Shown piece by piece: positions 37,939 through 45,841 of a stretch of 45,841 nt of DNA. The first letter of the stretch is position 1. Each line of letters opens with the position of its first letter. A model generated the notes under the pieces. The model was not told where the DNA came from. It saw nothing but the letters and a program-made list of their open reading frames with translations, and searched no databases. The translations under genes were made by a program, and so were the position numbers. Origin of the DNA: an uncultured Clostridia bacterium (GTDB taxonomy: Bacteria > Bacillota > Clostridia > Christensenellales > UBA1242); NCBI GenBank assembly GCA_947595235.1, contig CANQEP010000003.1, positions 1 to 45,841 on the forward strand, in the 5' to 3' direction.

Positions 37939-38197
37939 ATGTTTGGTATTGCAAACTATTTGTCTGACAGAACAAACGAATCGCGAGAGTGTAATTGCAA
38001 AATTCAGTGAGCCACTATTTAGCATCTTTTTGCGAAGAACACATTGAAAAATTGCCAAATTGAAGTTATAATTAGACCTAAGGAGCAAAAATAATCCAAG
38101 TTTTTTATGCACTGACCCCGACGACCTAAACAAAACTCTACAATCGCTTGACGGAGATGTTGAAGAATTATTGAAAAACAACCCATTCCTCATTTAG
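37939..38197 (+). pseudogene. Decayed small gene with several frameshifts
   Basis: Fragments in successive frames: MFGIANYLSDRTNES.., NSVSHYLASFCEEHIEKLPN, QIEVIIRPKEQK, TDPDDLNKTLQSLDGDVEELLKNNPFLI*; followed by hairpin AGCGCGCC..GGTGTGCTTTTT. Confidence 0.45.
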
Positions 38198-38336
38198 AGC
38201 GCGCCAAAGCGGTGTGCTTTTTCTTGGCAAACAATGCAGAGATGAAATTGTAAAAAAACATATTGCTAAAAAACTCTTGACAAGTACCCCCCGAATCATG
38301 TTATCCTTCCAATAATAAGAAAAAAAGGAAATAATT

Positions 38337-38993
38337 ATGAAAGTTTTCAAAAAAATAGCACTCTCTTTTGCACTTGTTTTGGCAATTTGCTTGCCTAGTG
38401 TTCTGCTTGCGGCTTGCGGAAACAAAGAAAAATTGAGCCTTGTGCAAACATTTAAAACAGAATATTATGTTGGGCAAGACTTGGATATTACTGGGGGAAT
38501 CCTCAAATATGTTGACGAAGAGGGAAAGTCGGTTAATGTTGGACTTCAAGAAAGCATGGTTTCTGTGTTTTCAACCGAGAAACCTGGCAGCAAAAAAATG
38601 GTTATAACCTATGAAGACGAAACGCTATTGGTTGATTACATTGTAAAGCCATGGGATGTTCAAGAGAATGTTTATTATTCAGACTCTGAGCAACAACTTG
38701 GTGAAGGGGCACACGTATTTGTGAAGTTTGATCCTGCCCTTAACAAAGTGACCACGGTCACAACACTTACCAATCCATTTGACCCAGAGGAGGAGAAAAG
38801 CGAAACATCTTCACAAATGACAAAAGGCTATGACGATGACGGAAATATTTATTATGTATTTCAATACGCTATATCTCTAGACGGGCAAACAACAACGAAT
38901 GTAACATACAAAATTACAAACATCACAAAAGACTCATTCAAAATGGACCTTGGTGGCATTCAATCAATGACATTTACAATTTACAATAATTAA
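38337..38993 (+). CDS. Lipoprotein with Ig-like domain
   Basis: SVLLAACGNKE lipobox; EYYVGQDLDITGGILKYVDEEGKSV similar to 25918-26724. Confidence 0.75.
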   Translation: MKVFKKIALSFALVLAICLPSVLLAACGNKEKLSLVQTFKTEYYVGQDLDITGGILKYVDEEGKSVNVGLQESMVSVFSTEKPGSKKMVITYEDETLLVDYIVKPWDVQENVYYSDSEQQLGEGAHVFVKFDPALNKVTTVTTLTNPFDPEEEKSETSSQMTKGYDDDGNIYYVFQYAISLDGQTTTNVTYKITNITKDSFKMDLGGIQSMTFTIYNN

Positions 38994-39115
38994 AATTAAA
39001 GAGCATATCATCCTTGATATGCTTTTTCTTATGCTGTTAAAAAATAATTCCAAATTTTCGTTTTGGGCGAAATAGCCCTTGCGAAAAGATATTATATTTG
39101 TTATAATTGATTTGT

Positions 39116-39481
39116 ATGGACGAAACAAAAAATATGCAACCACTGGTCCTTGCGTTTGTGGGCGATGCTGTGCACACCTTGTTTGTGCGCGAGTTTTTTT
39201 CAAAGCGAGGGGACTACAAAGTGAATGAACTCAACCGCATGGTGAAAGAAAAGGTCAATGCGGGCGCGCAGTGCAAGACCTTTCTTGAGATTGAAAGCCT
39301 CTTGACAAGCGAAGAAAAGGACATTGCCACAAGGGCAAGGAACTCGGTCAAGGGGCAAGGCGCAAAGAACTATTCGGTCTTTGAGTATAATCATGCGACC
39401 GCGTTTGAGGCGCTGGTTGGATATTTGTACTTAGAGAAAAATTACGAGAGGCTTAACGAAATTTTGCAAAAGTCGTTGTGA
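39116..39481 (+). CDS. mrnC: Mini-ribonuclease III
   Basis: LVLAFVGDAVHTLFVREFF..FEALVGYLYLEKNYERL; followed by rlmB. Confidence 0.9.
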   Translation: MDETKNMQPLVLAFVGDAVHTLFVREFFSKRGDYKVNELNRMVKEKVNAGAQCKTFLEIESLLTSEEKDIATRARNSVKGQGAKNYSVFEYNHATAFEALVGYLYLEKNYERLNEILQKSL

Positions 39482-39488
39482 GGAAGAT

Positions 39489-40199
39489 ATGTTAGCAGAG
39501 GGAAGAAATCCAGTTAAAGAGGCGGTTCTTGGGAATAAAAGTATCGACAAGATTGTTGTTGAAGACAAAATCAAAGATACTTCTGTTCGCGAGACCGTTC
39601 GCCTTGCGCGTGAAAAGAAAATCCGCGTTGAGTTTGCTCCAAAAGAGGCGCTCGACCGCCTTTCAAAGACGGGGCATCACCAAGGCATCATCGCGGTTTT
39701 GAGCGACTTTGACTATACCCCTCTTGATGAGGTGCTCGGTGGTTTTGGACGCAGATTTTTTGTTGTTTTAGACAAGGTGACCGACCCGCACAACCTTGGA
39801 AGTGTCATCCGCTCGGCAGAGTGCGCGGGCGTTAGTGCGGTCATCATTCCCGAACGAAACTTTGCGCTTGTCAATGAAACTGTCATAAGAACAAGCATGG
39901 GGGCAATAAGCCACGTCAAGGTCTGCAAGGTCAAGAACCTCAATGACGCGATAAAGAAAATCAAGGACAGCGGCGTGTTTGTTTATGTTGCCGACATGGA
40001 TGGCGAAAGTATGTACAAGACCAATCTCACGGGCGACATCGCAATAGTTGTTGGCAGTGAGGGTGACGGGGTGTCCAGCCTCACGAAAAAACTCGCCGAC
40101 GGAGTTATTTCCATTCCAATGAAGGGGAAACTCAACTCACTCAACGCCAGCGTGGCGGCGGGGATAATCATGTTTGAGGTTTTGAGGCAGGAGGGTTAA
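39489..40199 (+). CDS. rlmB: 23S rRNA (guanosine-2'-O-)-methyltransferase RlmB (TrmH family)
   Basis: VVLDKVTDPHNLGSVIRSAECAGV, VVGSEGDGVS, IPMKGKLNSLNASVAAGI. Confidence 0.95.
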   Translation: MLAEGRNPVKEAVLGNKSIDKIVVEDKIKDTSVRETVRLAREKKIRVEFAPKEALDRLSKTGHHQGIIAVLSDFDYTPLDEVLGGFGRRFFVVLDKVTDPHNLGSVIRSAECAGVSAVIIPERNFALVNETVIRTSMGAISHVKVCKVKNLNDAIKKIKDSGVFVYVADMDGESMYKTNLTGDIAIVVGSEGDGVSSLTKKLADGVISIPMKGKLNSLNASVAAGIIMFEVLRQEG

Positions 40200-40202
40200 G
40201 CG

Positions 40203-40754
40203 TTGGACAAAGACGAAGAGATAATCAACAAACTTGTTGAGAACTATGCCTCAATAATCCGCGGAATTTGTAGACGATTTTATCTTGTTGGGGGAACGAG
40301 CGACGACCTTTATCAAGAGGGCATGATTGGACTTTTGGAGGCTTTCAGAAAGTTTGACGAAACGCGAGGAACGATTGGCGACGACTCCTTCAAAAAGTAC
40401 GCAACAACTTGCATTAAAAGGCAAATTCTTGACGCCATAAAGCACGCCAACACAAAAAAGAATGTTCCATTAAACAACGCAGTGCCAATCATAAGAAAGA
40501 ACGACGACGATGACGACGAGTTCGAAATTCACGAGATTGGCATTGCCGCCGACCCTGAGGAACTATTCATAAGCAAAGAAAAGCAAGAGGAAAGACTCAG
40601 TTCGCTCAGCGAGGTTTTGAGCGACTTTGAAAAGCGGGTGCTTTCGCTGTATCTTGACGGGCTCACAACAAGCGACATCGCCAAAGAACTTGGAAAGACT
40701 CCGCGAAGTATAACCAACACCATTCAAAGGATAAAATTAAAAGTAAAGAGGTAG
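40203..40754 (+). CDS. Sigma-70 family sigma factor, SigH-like (TTG start)
   Basis: LVENYASIIRGICRRFYLVGGTSDDLYQEGMIGLLEAFRKFDE; sits after rlmB as in SigH loci. Confidence 0.85.
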   Translation: MDKDEEIINKLVENYASIIRGICRRFYLVGGTSDDLYQEGMIGLLEAFRKFDETRGTIGDDSFKKYATTCIKRQILDAIKHANTKKNVPLNNAVPIIRKNDDDDDEFEIHEIGIAADPEELFISKEKQEERLSSLSEVLSDFEKRVLSLYLDGLTTSDIAKELGKTPRSITNTIQRIKLKVKR

Positions 40755-40758
40755 AAAG

Positions 40759-42312
40759 ATGTATCTTGCACTTTATAGGAAATATAGGCCACAGAACTTT
40801 GATGACGTCATTGGTCAAAACCACATAACGCGCACGCTAATCAACCAGATAAAGACCGACAAAATCAGCCACGCGTACCTTTTTTGTGGCAGTCGTGGAA
40901 CGGGCAAAACTTCAACCGCAAAGATTTTTGCGCGGGCGATAAACTGCCTTTCGCCCGTGAATGGCTCGCCGTGTGGGAAGTGTGAGGTTTGCAAAAGCCT
41001 TGAAAAAAACAACATCGACGTGCTTGAAATCGACGCAGCGTCCAACAACGGCGTTGACGAGATAAGAGACTTGCGCGAAAAAATCAAGTACCCGCCAGTC
41101 AACGGCAAGTATAAGGTGTATATCGTTGACGAGGTTCATATGCTTTCGCCAAGTGCGTTCAACGCGCTACTGAAAACTCTTGAAGAGCCACCAAGTTATG
41201 CGGTGTTCATCTTGGCGACCACCGAAGTGCACAAACTTCCAGCGACCATACTTTCGCGATGTCTTAGGTTTGACTTCAAACTTGTTTCGCTCAGCGAACT
41301 TATCGACCTTTTGAAGAAGATTTTTGAAAAAGAGAAAATAACGGCAGAGCCCGAGGCGCTTGAACTCATTGCTCGTGCAGGCGAGGGAAGTGTGCGCGAC
41401 ACTTTGAGCATTGCCGACCGTTGCGTGTCTTATGCGGGCGACAACCTCACCTACAAGAGCGTTGTTGAGGTTCTTGGAACGACCGAGCGCGAAGAGATTT
41501 CTAATATCGCCGAGAAACTTCTTAACGATAACCTTGGCGAGAGCCTCAAAGAACTTGACAAGGTGCTTGGCGAGGGCAAGAGTCCGTTGGTTCTTAGCAA
41601 AGACCTTATATCCTACCTTCGCGACCTTCTTGTCATCTATACCTTGAAGGGCGACGCAAAAAAAATGGTTGTTGCCTCTGCGGATATGTTCAGCGTTATG
41701 GAAAGGCAAGCCTCTGAAGAGAACTACAACAAGATTGTTGAAGCAATAAATGTTTTAAGTGGAGTTGAGCAAGAACTTCGCTACAGCATAAGTCCGCGAA
41801 TTGTCCTTGAGACCGCTTTTGTTAAGGCGCTCACAAATGTTGACCTTCTTGAGCGCGTGACCGCCCTTGAAAAAAGGTTGAATGGTGGAGAAGTAAGTGT
41901 TTTGCCGAGTCAAGCATCGCCTCAGAGCGCAAAGGCGCAAGAGAAGGAAAGCGGTCAAGTTGAAAAGAGCAAAAGGGTCGAGCCAACTGCAAAAAAGGTG
42001 GAGAGCGTTAATACCGACAGCGAACTTCTTGGCAAACTTTTGACCTTTTTGCGCGAGAGGAAAGACATGACCCTTCTAACTTGCGTAAGGCAGGTTAAAA
42101 GCGTGCAGATTGAGGGCAAGACTGCGGTGCTATACTTTGAGGACGAGGCAACACTGCAACTAATCAGTCGCGACAAGTATAGGAGCGTTTTAGGTGAGTT
42201 CTTTGAAGGCGTGGGGCTTAACTATCTTTTCAAAATTGAAGAAAAGCGCCCAAAGGGGGATGAGAACGCGCTAAGAGACGCGTTTGGTGGCAAGTTAGAA
42301 ATAAGGGGGTGA
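40759..42312 (+). CDS. dnaX: DNA polymerase III subunit gamma/tau
   Basis: YLALYRKYRPQNFDDVIGQNHI, GSRGTGKTSTAKIFA, EIDAASNNGVDEIRDL, VDEVHMLS. Confidence 0.97.
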   Translation: MYLALYRKYRPQNFDDVIGQNHITRTLINQIKTDKISHAYLFCGSRGTGKTSTAKIFARAINCLSPVNGSPCGKCEVCKSLEKNNIDVLEIDAASNNGVDEIRDLREKIKYPPVNGKYKVYIVDEVHMLSPSAFNALLKTLEEPPSYAVFILATTEVHKLPATILSRCLRFDFKLVSLSELIDLLKKIFEKEKITAEPEALELIARAGEGSVRDTLSIADRCVSYAGDNLTYKSVVEVLGTTEREEISNIAEKLLNDNLGESLKELDKVLGEGKSPLVLSKDLISYLRDLLVIYTLKGDAKKMVVASADMFSVMERQASEENYNKIVEAINVLSGVEQELRYSISPRIVLETAFVKALTNVDLLERVTALEKRLNGGEVSVLPSQASPQSAKAQEKESGQVEKSKRVEPTAKKVESVNTDSELLGKLLTFLRERKDMTLLTCVRQVKSVQIEGKTAVLYFEDEATLQLISRDKYRSVLGEFFEGVGLNYLFKIEEKRPKGDENALRDAFGGKLEIRG

Positions 42313-42315
42313 ACC

Positions 42316-43524
42316 ATGCAAGATATTTTGCTTCATCTTGGCATGATAAACGACGCAATTTTGCGCGAAAGATACTTCATTCCAAACAAGGGGGGCGAGT
42401 ATTTTTCGGCAGACCTCAAATTCGTAAAGGAGTACCGCAAGAAACTTTATGAACTTTTAAAGACCATTTCTTCTTCGCTGAATAACTACGAACCCGAAAT
42501 TGAGAAGGCAAGAAGTCAACTTGAAGAACTTATACATGATGTCGTTTCTTATATGCAAAGTGCCGACAAGGGCAACGTTATGAGGCGCGTGGCGTTTGTA
42601 AGTAACATTTGCACCGAGGTTGACGAGATGGTCGCCGACATAAAGAGGTCTCAAAAAAAGTATTGGGAAAACCAAATTATGGACACTGAGGGCGAAAGGC
42701 TGAAAGACATCTTGACGTATGCTTCAACCGAGGCGCTCATGTATGGTGACCGCTATGAAAAACTTGAGGGTGAACTTGCAGAATACTTCGCAAAAAAGTT
42801 TAGGGGCCTTGTTAAAGACAACTTTATTAACCTTATTGACCCAAATGATTTGACAAAAGACGACGCTTTGTTTTTAATAGGATACATAGTCAGTCGCAGA
42901 GAAGAGGTGTCAAATGTGGCGAACGCCTTTGGCAAAGCGCACTGCAACGAGAATGTTTGCTCGCGAGAGGACTGCATGTATCCGTCCGTTTGCGAGTACA
43001 ATTCGCAAAAGAAGGCGTATGACCGCGGGCTTATGAGATATAACGAGTGCTTTCACGCGCTTTCAAGTTATCTTTCGGGGAAGTTCGACCCCGCACGGGC
43101 AGAAAGTGTGGCAAGCAATGTCAAAGACCCAAAGATTGCCGAGATTATGCTAAAAATTCTGCAAAGCAAAAACTTGCCCGAGGGGAAAAGTTTTGTGCCC
43201 CCTTTAACGCGCTCGCAGTGGCAAATGGTCAACGAGCAGACCATAAAGGCAATTTTGTATGACGACATAAAAGACGAAAACAAGCCAAACCTCAATGACC
43301 CGAAAGAAATAATTGCCTACATTATTTTGCACAAAATGGACCTTTCGCCTTCAAGCGGTGAGAAGTTTGGCGAGTACTTTGTGAAGAACTATTGCTTCAT
43401 AAAAGACAAGTTCTTGCACCAGCCGAGCGAGAAAAACCCCTATCTTATCAGTTACAGCGACGCGCAAAAGATGTGCGACGAAATAATATCAGCCCAGCAC
43501 AAAAATCAGCCGGGCGAAGAATAA
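42316..43524 (+). CDS. Hypothetical protein (402 aa) inside dnaX-ybaB-recR operon
   Basis: Clean ORF, 3-nt gap after dnaX; Cys cluster CNENVCSREDCMYPSVC. Confidence 0.8.
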   Translation: MQDILLHLGMINDAILRERYFIPNKGGEYFSADLKFVKEYRKKLYELLKTISSSLNNYEPEIEKARSQLEELIHDVVSYMQSADKGNVMRRVAFVSNICTEVDEMVADIKRSQKKYWENQIMDTEGERLKDILTYASTEALMYGDRYEKLEGELAEYFAKKFRGLVKDNFINLIDPNDLTKDDALFLIGYIVSRREEVSNVANAFGKAHCNENVCSREDCMYPSVCEYNSQKKAYDRGLMRYNECFHALSSYLSGKFDPARAESVASNVKDPKIAEIMLKILQSKNLPEGKSFVPPLTRSQWQMVNEQTIKAILYDDIKDENKPNLNDPKEIIAYIILHKMDLSPSSGEKFGEYFVKNYCFIKDKFLHQPSEKNPYLISYSDAQKMCDEIISAQHKNQPGEE

Positions 43525-43536
43525 AAGGAGAGTATT

Positions 43537-43863
43537 ATGGGAAAATTTGGTGGATACAACATGGGCGGAGGGGGCAACATGCAAGCCCTCATGCGCCAAG
43601 CACAAAAAATGCAAGAGGAGGCTTTGAAGGCGCAAGCCGAGATTGACGATGCCGAGGTTGAAGGCAGTGCGGGTGGCGGAATGGTCAAGGTTGTTTTGAA
43701 GGGAAACAAGAACCCCGTTTCGGTCACCATTGACCCTAGTGCAGTTGACCCCGACGATGTTGAGATGCTAGAAGACCTTGTTGTTGCCGCTCTTAACGAC
43801 GCGACTGCAAAGGCGGATGAACTTCGCGCCAGCAAACTTGGAAGATTTGGGGGCATGATGTAG
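43537..43863 (+). CDS. YbaB/EbfC family nucleoid-associated protein
   Basis: MQALMRQAQKMQEEALKAQAEIDDAEVEGSAGGGMVKVVLKGN. Confidence 0.95.
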   Translation: MGKFGGYNMGGGGNMQALMRQAQKMQEEALKAQAEIDDAEVEGSAGGGMVKVVLKGNKNPVSVTIDPSAVDPDDVEMLEDLVVAALNDATAKADELRASKLGRFGGMM

Positions 43864-44459
43864 TGGACGCGTCAAACCTTGAAAGCCTTGACAGACTGAC
43901 CAACGAGTTTTCTAAACTTCCCGGTGTTGGAAAAAAGACTGCCGCGCGCTACGCCTACTTTATTGTGACCGGAACAAAAGAGGGCGCTGAGGCGTTTGCC
44001 GATGCCATTCTTGACGCAAAAAAGTCAATCCGCTTTTGCTCAAATTGTGGCAACTTTTCTAGTGGCGACGTATGCAATATCTGCAAAACTCGTGGCGAAG
44101 AAACAATCTGCGTTGTTAAAGAGCCAAAAGACGTTTCTGCCATAGAAAAGGCGCACGCCTACAAGGGCTCGTACCACGTTCTTCACGGAACAATAAATCC
44201 GCTTGCCAACGTCGCCCCAAAAGACATAAAAATCGCCGAACTTCTTTCGCGCATATCCAAGGGGCAAACAAAAGAGGTCATTTTGGCGACCTCTCCCGAT
44301 GTTGAGGGCGAGGCAACAGCAATGTATATCGCCTCACTCATAAAGCCCCATAACATCAAGGTCACTCGCCTTGCGCAAGGCCTTGCCGCAGGCACCCAAC
44401 TGGAATTTGCCGATGAGGTGACTATTGCGCGCTCCCTCGCCGACCGCCGCACTCTTTAG
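43863..44459 (+). CDS. recR: Recombination mediator RecR (GTG start)
   Basis: LPGVGKKTAARYAYFI, CSNCGNFSSGDVCNIC, Toprim-type region DVEGEATAMYIA, RLAQGLAAGTQLEFADEVTIARSL. Confidence 0.95.
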   Translation: MDASNLESLDRLTNEFSKLPGVGKKTAARYAYFIVTGTKEGAEAFADAILDAKKSIRFCSNCGNFSSGDVCNICKTRGEETICVVKEPKDVSAIEKAHAYKGSYHVLHGTINPLANVAPKDIKIAELLSRISKGQTKEVILATSPDVEGEATAMYIASLIKPHNIKVTRLAQGLAAGTQLEFADEVTIARSLADRRTL

Positions 44460-44584
44460 AGGGCAATCTTCATGTCCACGGCTGCGTTTCTGTCGAGCGA
44501 GCCACCACAGTCATTTATGTCTTAATAAACTCCTGCGGTGGCTCACTCGCCGAGCCTTGCCGTGAACATAAATCTTGCCCTCTA
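44457..44584. repeat. Long imperfect inverted repeat directly after recR
   Basis: Left arm TAGAGGGCAA..ATGTCCACGGC..GAGCGAGCCACCACAG; right arm CTGCGGTGGCTCACTCGCCG..GCCGTGAACAT..TTGCCCTCTA. Confidence 0.75.
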
Positions 44585-44656
44585 ATTTTTCTAAGGATTG
44601 GCGAACTTCAGCACAATAAGTGCAGAAAATCAAAAAATCTCAGACAGTCATGTTTT

Positions 44657-44705
44657 GTTGCGCGCGACTTGTCGCGCGCTCCTTCCTCACCGCACCTAAG
44701 CCATA
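44657..44705 (-). repeat. Repeat family B, copy 2
   Basis: Reverse complement reads GGCTTAGGTGCGGTGAGGAAGGAGCGCGCGACAAGTCGCGCGCAACA. Confidence 0.7.
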
Positions 44706-44728
44706 TTTTAGGCAAATAACTTTGAAAA

Positions 44729-44775
44729 GGAAAAGTCCATGACCATAAAGGTCTATGGGCTTTTCCTTTTCTTCG
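44729..44775 (+). repeat. Repeat family C, copy 1 (terminator-like hairpin)
   Basis: AAAGTCCATGACCATAAAGGTCTATGGGCTTTTCCTTTT; inverted copy at about 45727-45773. Confidence 0.7.
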
Positions 44776-44904
44776 TTCTTTACCCAAACTATGGCTTATC
44801 TGCTCCTTCGCGTTTTTTGAACAAATCGGTTCAAAGGGAAAGAAGAGGTTGTATTATTTTAATTGCTCTTTCAAAACTCATATATAAATTTCTTGAGTCA
44901 AAAT

Positions 44905-44975
44905 CAAGTGCCCCACTGATGATGGGGAAAGGTGGTACGCAAGTACCAAAAGGGGAGATACTTCAATCAGTATCC
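44905..44975 (+). repeat. Repeat family A, copy 2
   Basis: CAAGTGCCCCACTGATGATGGGGAAAGGTGGTACGCAAGTACCAAAAGGGG. Confidence 0.8.
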
Positions 44976-45050
44976 TCTTTTTATTTTGAATGAATAAAGG
45001 TACAGATATTTTAAGTCAAAGTTTTTCTAAAAACAAATAAACGAAAAAAG

Positions 45051-45119
45051 TTGATACTTAACCTCCCCTTTTGGTGAGTGAACTCACCACCTTTCCCCAT
45101 CGACAGTGGGGAACTGGGA
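45051..45119 (-). repeat. Repeat family A, copy 3
   Basis: Reverse complement: CCCCACTGTCGATGGGGAAAGGTGGTGAGTTCACTCACCAAAAGGGG..AAGTATCAA. Confidence 0.8.
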
Positions 45120-45195
45120 GTTGATTCTTATTTGAAGTGTCAAATTTTGTGGCTCTACTCAATTATTAAACCAAACTCTAAATTGACATTAAGAA

Positions 45196-45264
45196 GTTGA
45201 TATTTTATCACCCCTTTTGGTGCGGAACCGCACCACCTTTCCCCCGTGGAAGGGGGCACTTGGG
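45196..45264 (-). repeat. Repeat family A, copy 4
   Basis: Reverse complement: CCAAGTGCCCCCTTCCACGGGGGAAAGGTGGTGCGGTTCCGCACCAAAAGGGGTGATAAAATATCAAC. Confidence 0.8.
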
Positions 45265-45398
45265 GTGGATGGGCGATTTTTGAGTCCCGCTTTGGGAGTT
45301 CTCTCATATTTTTTCACGAAAACTCTTATTGACATTTTTCAGTTGATGTTTTTTATTATGGTTTTCCCAAACTAATAGTTGAATTTCTTGCGTCCATA

Positions 45399-45463
45399 CC
45401 AAGTGCCCCCTGGACGGGGGGAAGGTGGTACGCAAGTACCAAAAGGGGTGATAAAGTATCAAC
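45399..45463 (+). repeat. Repeat family A, copy 5
   Basis: CCAAGTGCCCCCTGGACGGGGGGAAGGTGGTACGCAAGTACCAAAAGGGGTGATAAAGTATCAAC. Confidence 0.8.
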
Positions 45464-45726
45464 TAGCAACGACGATTGAGAGGACAGAAAGAAATTAAAG
45501 AGAAACGCCAAGGTTGGAAATGAAAAATAAAAGAACAACTCTTTTTCCCTTTGAACCGATACATTCGAAGACGCAAAGAAGCAGATAAGCGAAGATTGGG
45601 ATGAAGAGGGAAGAAAAGAGAACCACCATAACAAGAAATGGTGGAAAAAACAAAAAAGTTTCTGTGAACTTGATGTGATAGAAACCCTAGGGTAGCCTAA
45701 GAGCCAAAGATTATGCAAAGAGCGAA

Positions 45727-45773
45727 GAAAACAAAAGCCCATAGACCTTTATGGTCATGGGCTTTTGCTTTTC
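45727..45773 (-). repeat. Repeat family C, copy 2 (inverted relative to copy 1)
   Basis: AAAACAAAAGCCCATAGACCTTTATGGTCATGGGCTTTTGCTTTTC; GCCCATAGACCTTTATGGTC is the exact reverse complement of part of copy 1. Confidence 0.75.
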
Positions 45774-45794
45774 AAAACTATTTGCGTGATATTT

Positions 45795-45841
45795 GGCTCT
45801 TAGGCGGTGAGGTCGGCGCGCGCGACTGGTCGCACGCAACA
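45795..45841 (+). repeat. Repeat family B, copy 3
   Basis: GGCTCTTAGGCGGTGAGGTCGGCGCGCGCGACTGGTCGCACGCAACA at the window edge. Confidence 0.65.

Noticed and set aside
44739-44993. 84-aa plus-strand ORF
   Set aside because: Starts inside the family C hairpin and reads through repeat A copy 2 (GKGGTQVPKGE); spurious.
44905-45463. Repeats with about 145-bp spacing, CRISPR-like at first sight
   Set aside because: Units are in mixed orientation, the hairpin sequence varies, spacing is uneven and no cas genes are present.
45356-45742. 128-aa minus-strand ORF with hydrophobic, Ser/Phe-rich product
   Set aside because: It runs through repeat A copy 5 and the arms of the palindromic array; composition looks like translated repeat, not a real protein.

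Overview
The window looks like a stretch of a low-GC Firmicutes/Clostridia-like genome. It is gene-dense, with about 38 supported CDS. At the right end two housekeeping blocks are joined: mrnC-rlmB-sigH-like, then dnaX-[unknown 402 aa]-ybaB-recR. The rest is a mixed accessory/metabolic region: DegV, aspartate kinase, purB, LysR, aquaporin, CwlD-type amidase, YfhO, two ABC exporters, NUDIX proteins, SDRs and lipoproteins. Main points of interest: (1) two overlapping paralogous genes with an apparent R-S-ExE ADP-ribosyltransferase signature, in the same window as an ADP-ribosylglycohydrolase and an ADP-ribose-pyrophosphatase-like NUDIX; (2) an unannotated small RNA candidate (8720-8818) with a perfect sigma70-type promoter, a terminator and mutually exclusive helices; (3) a tRNA-Arg(TCG) with an apparent compensated elbow substitution (G19U/C56A); (4) intergenic repeat families at both window ends whose hairpins covary between copies, arranged at the right end as a nested palindrome; (5) a long imperfect inverted repeat immediately after recR; (6) a JAMM-like protein and two other cytosolic-looking proteases. 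All calls come from reading the sequence and ORF translations; no searches were run.
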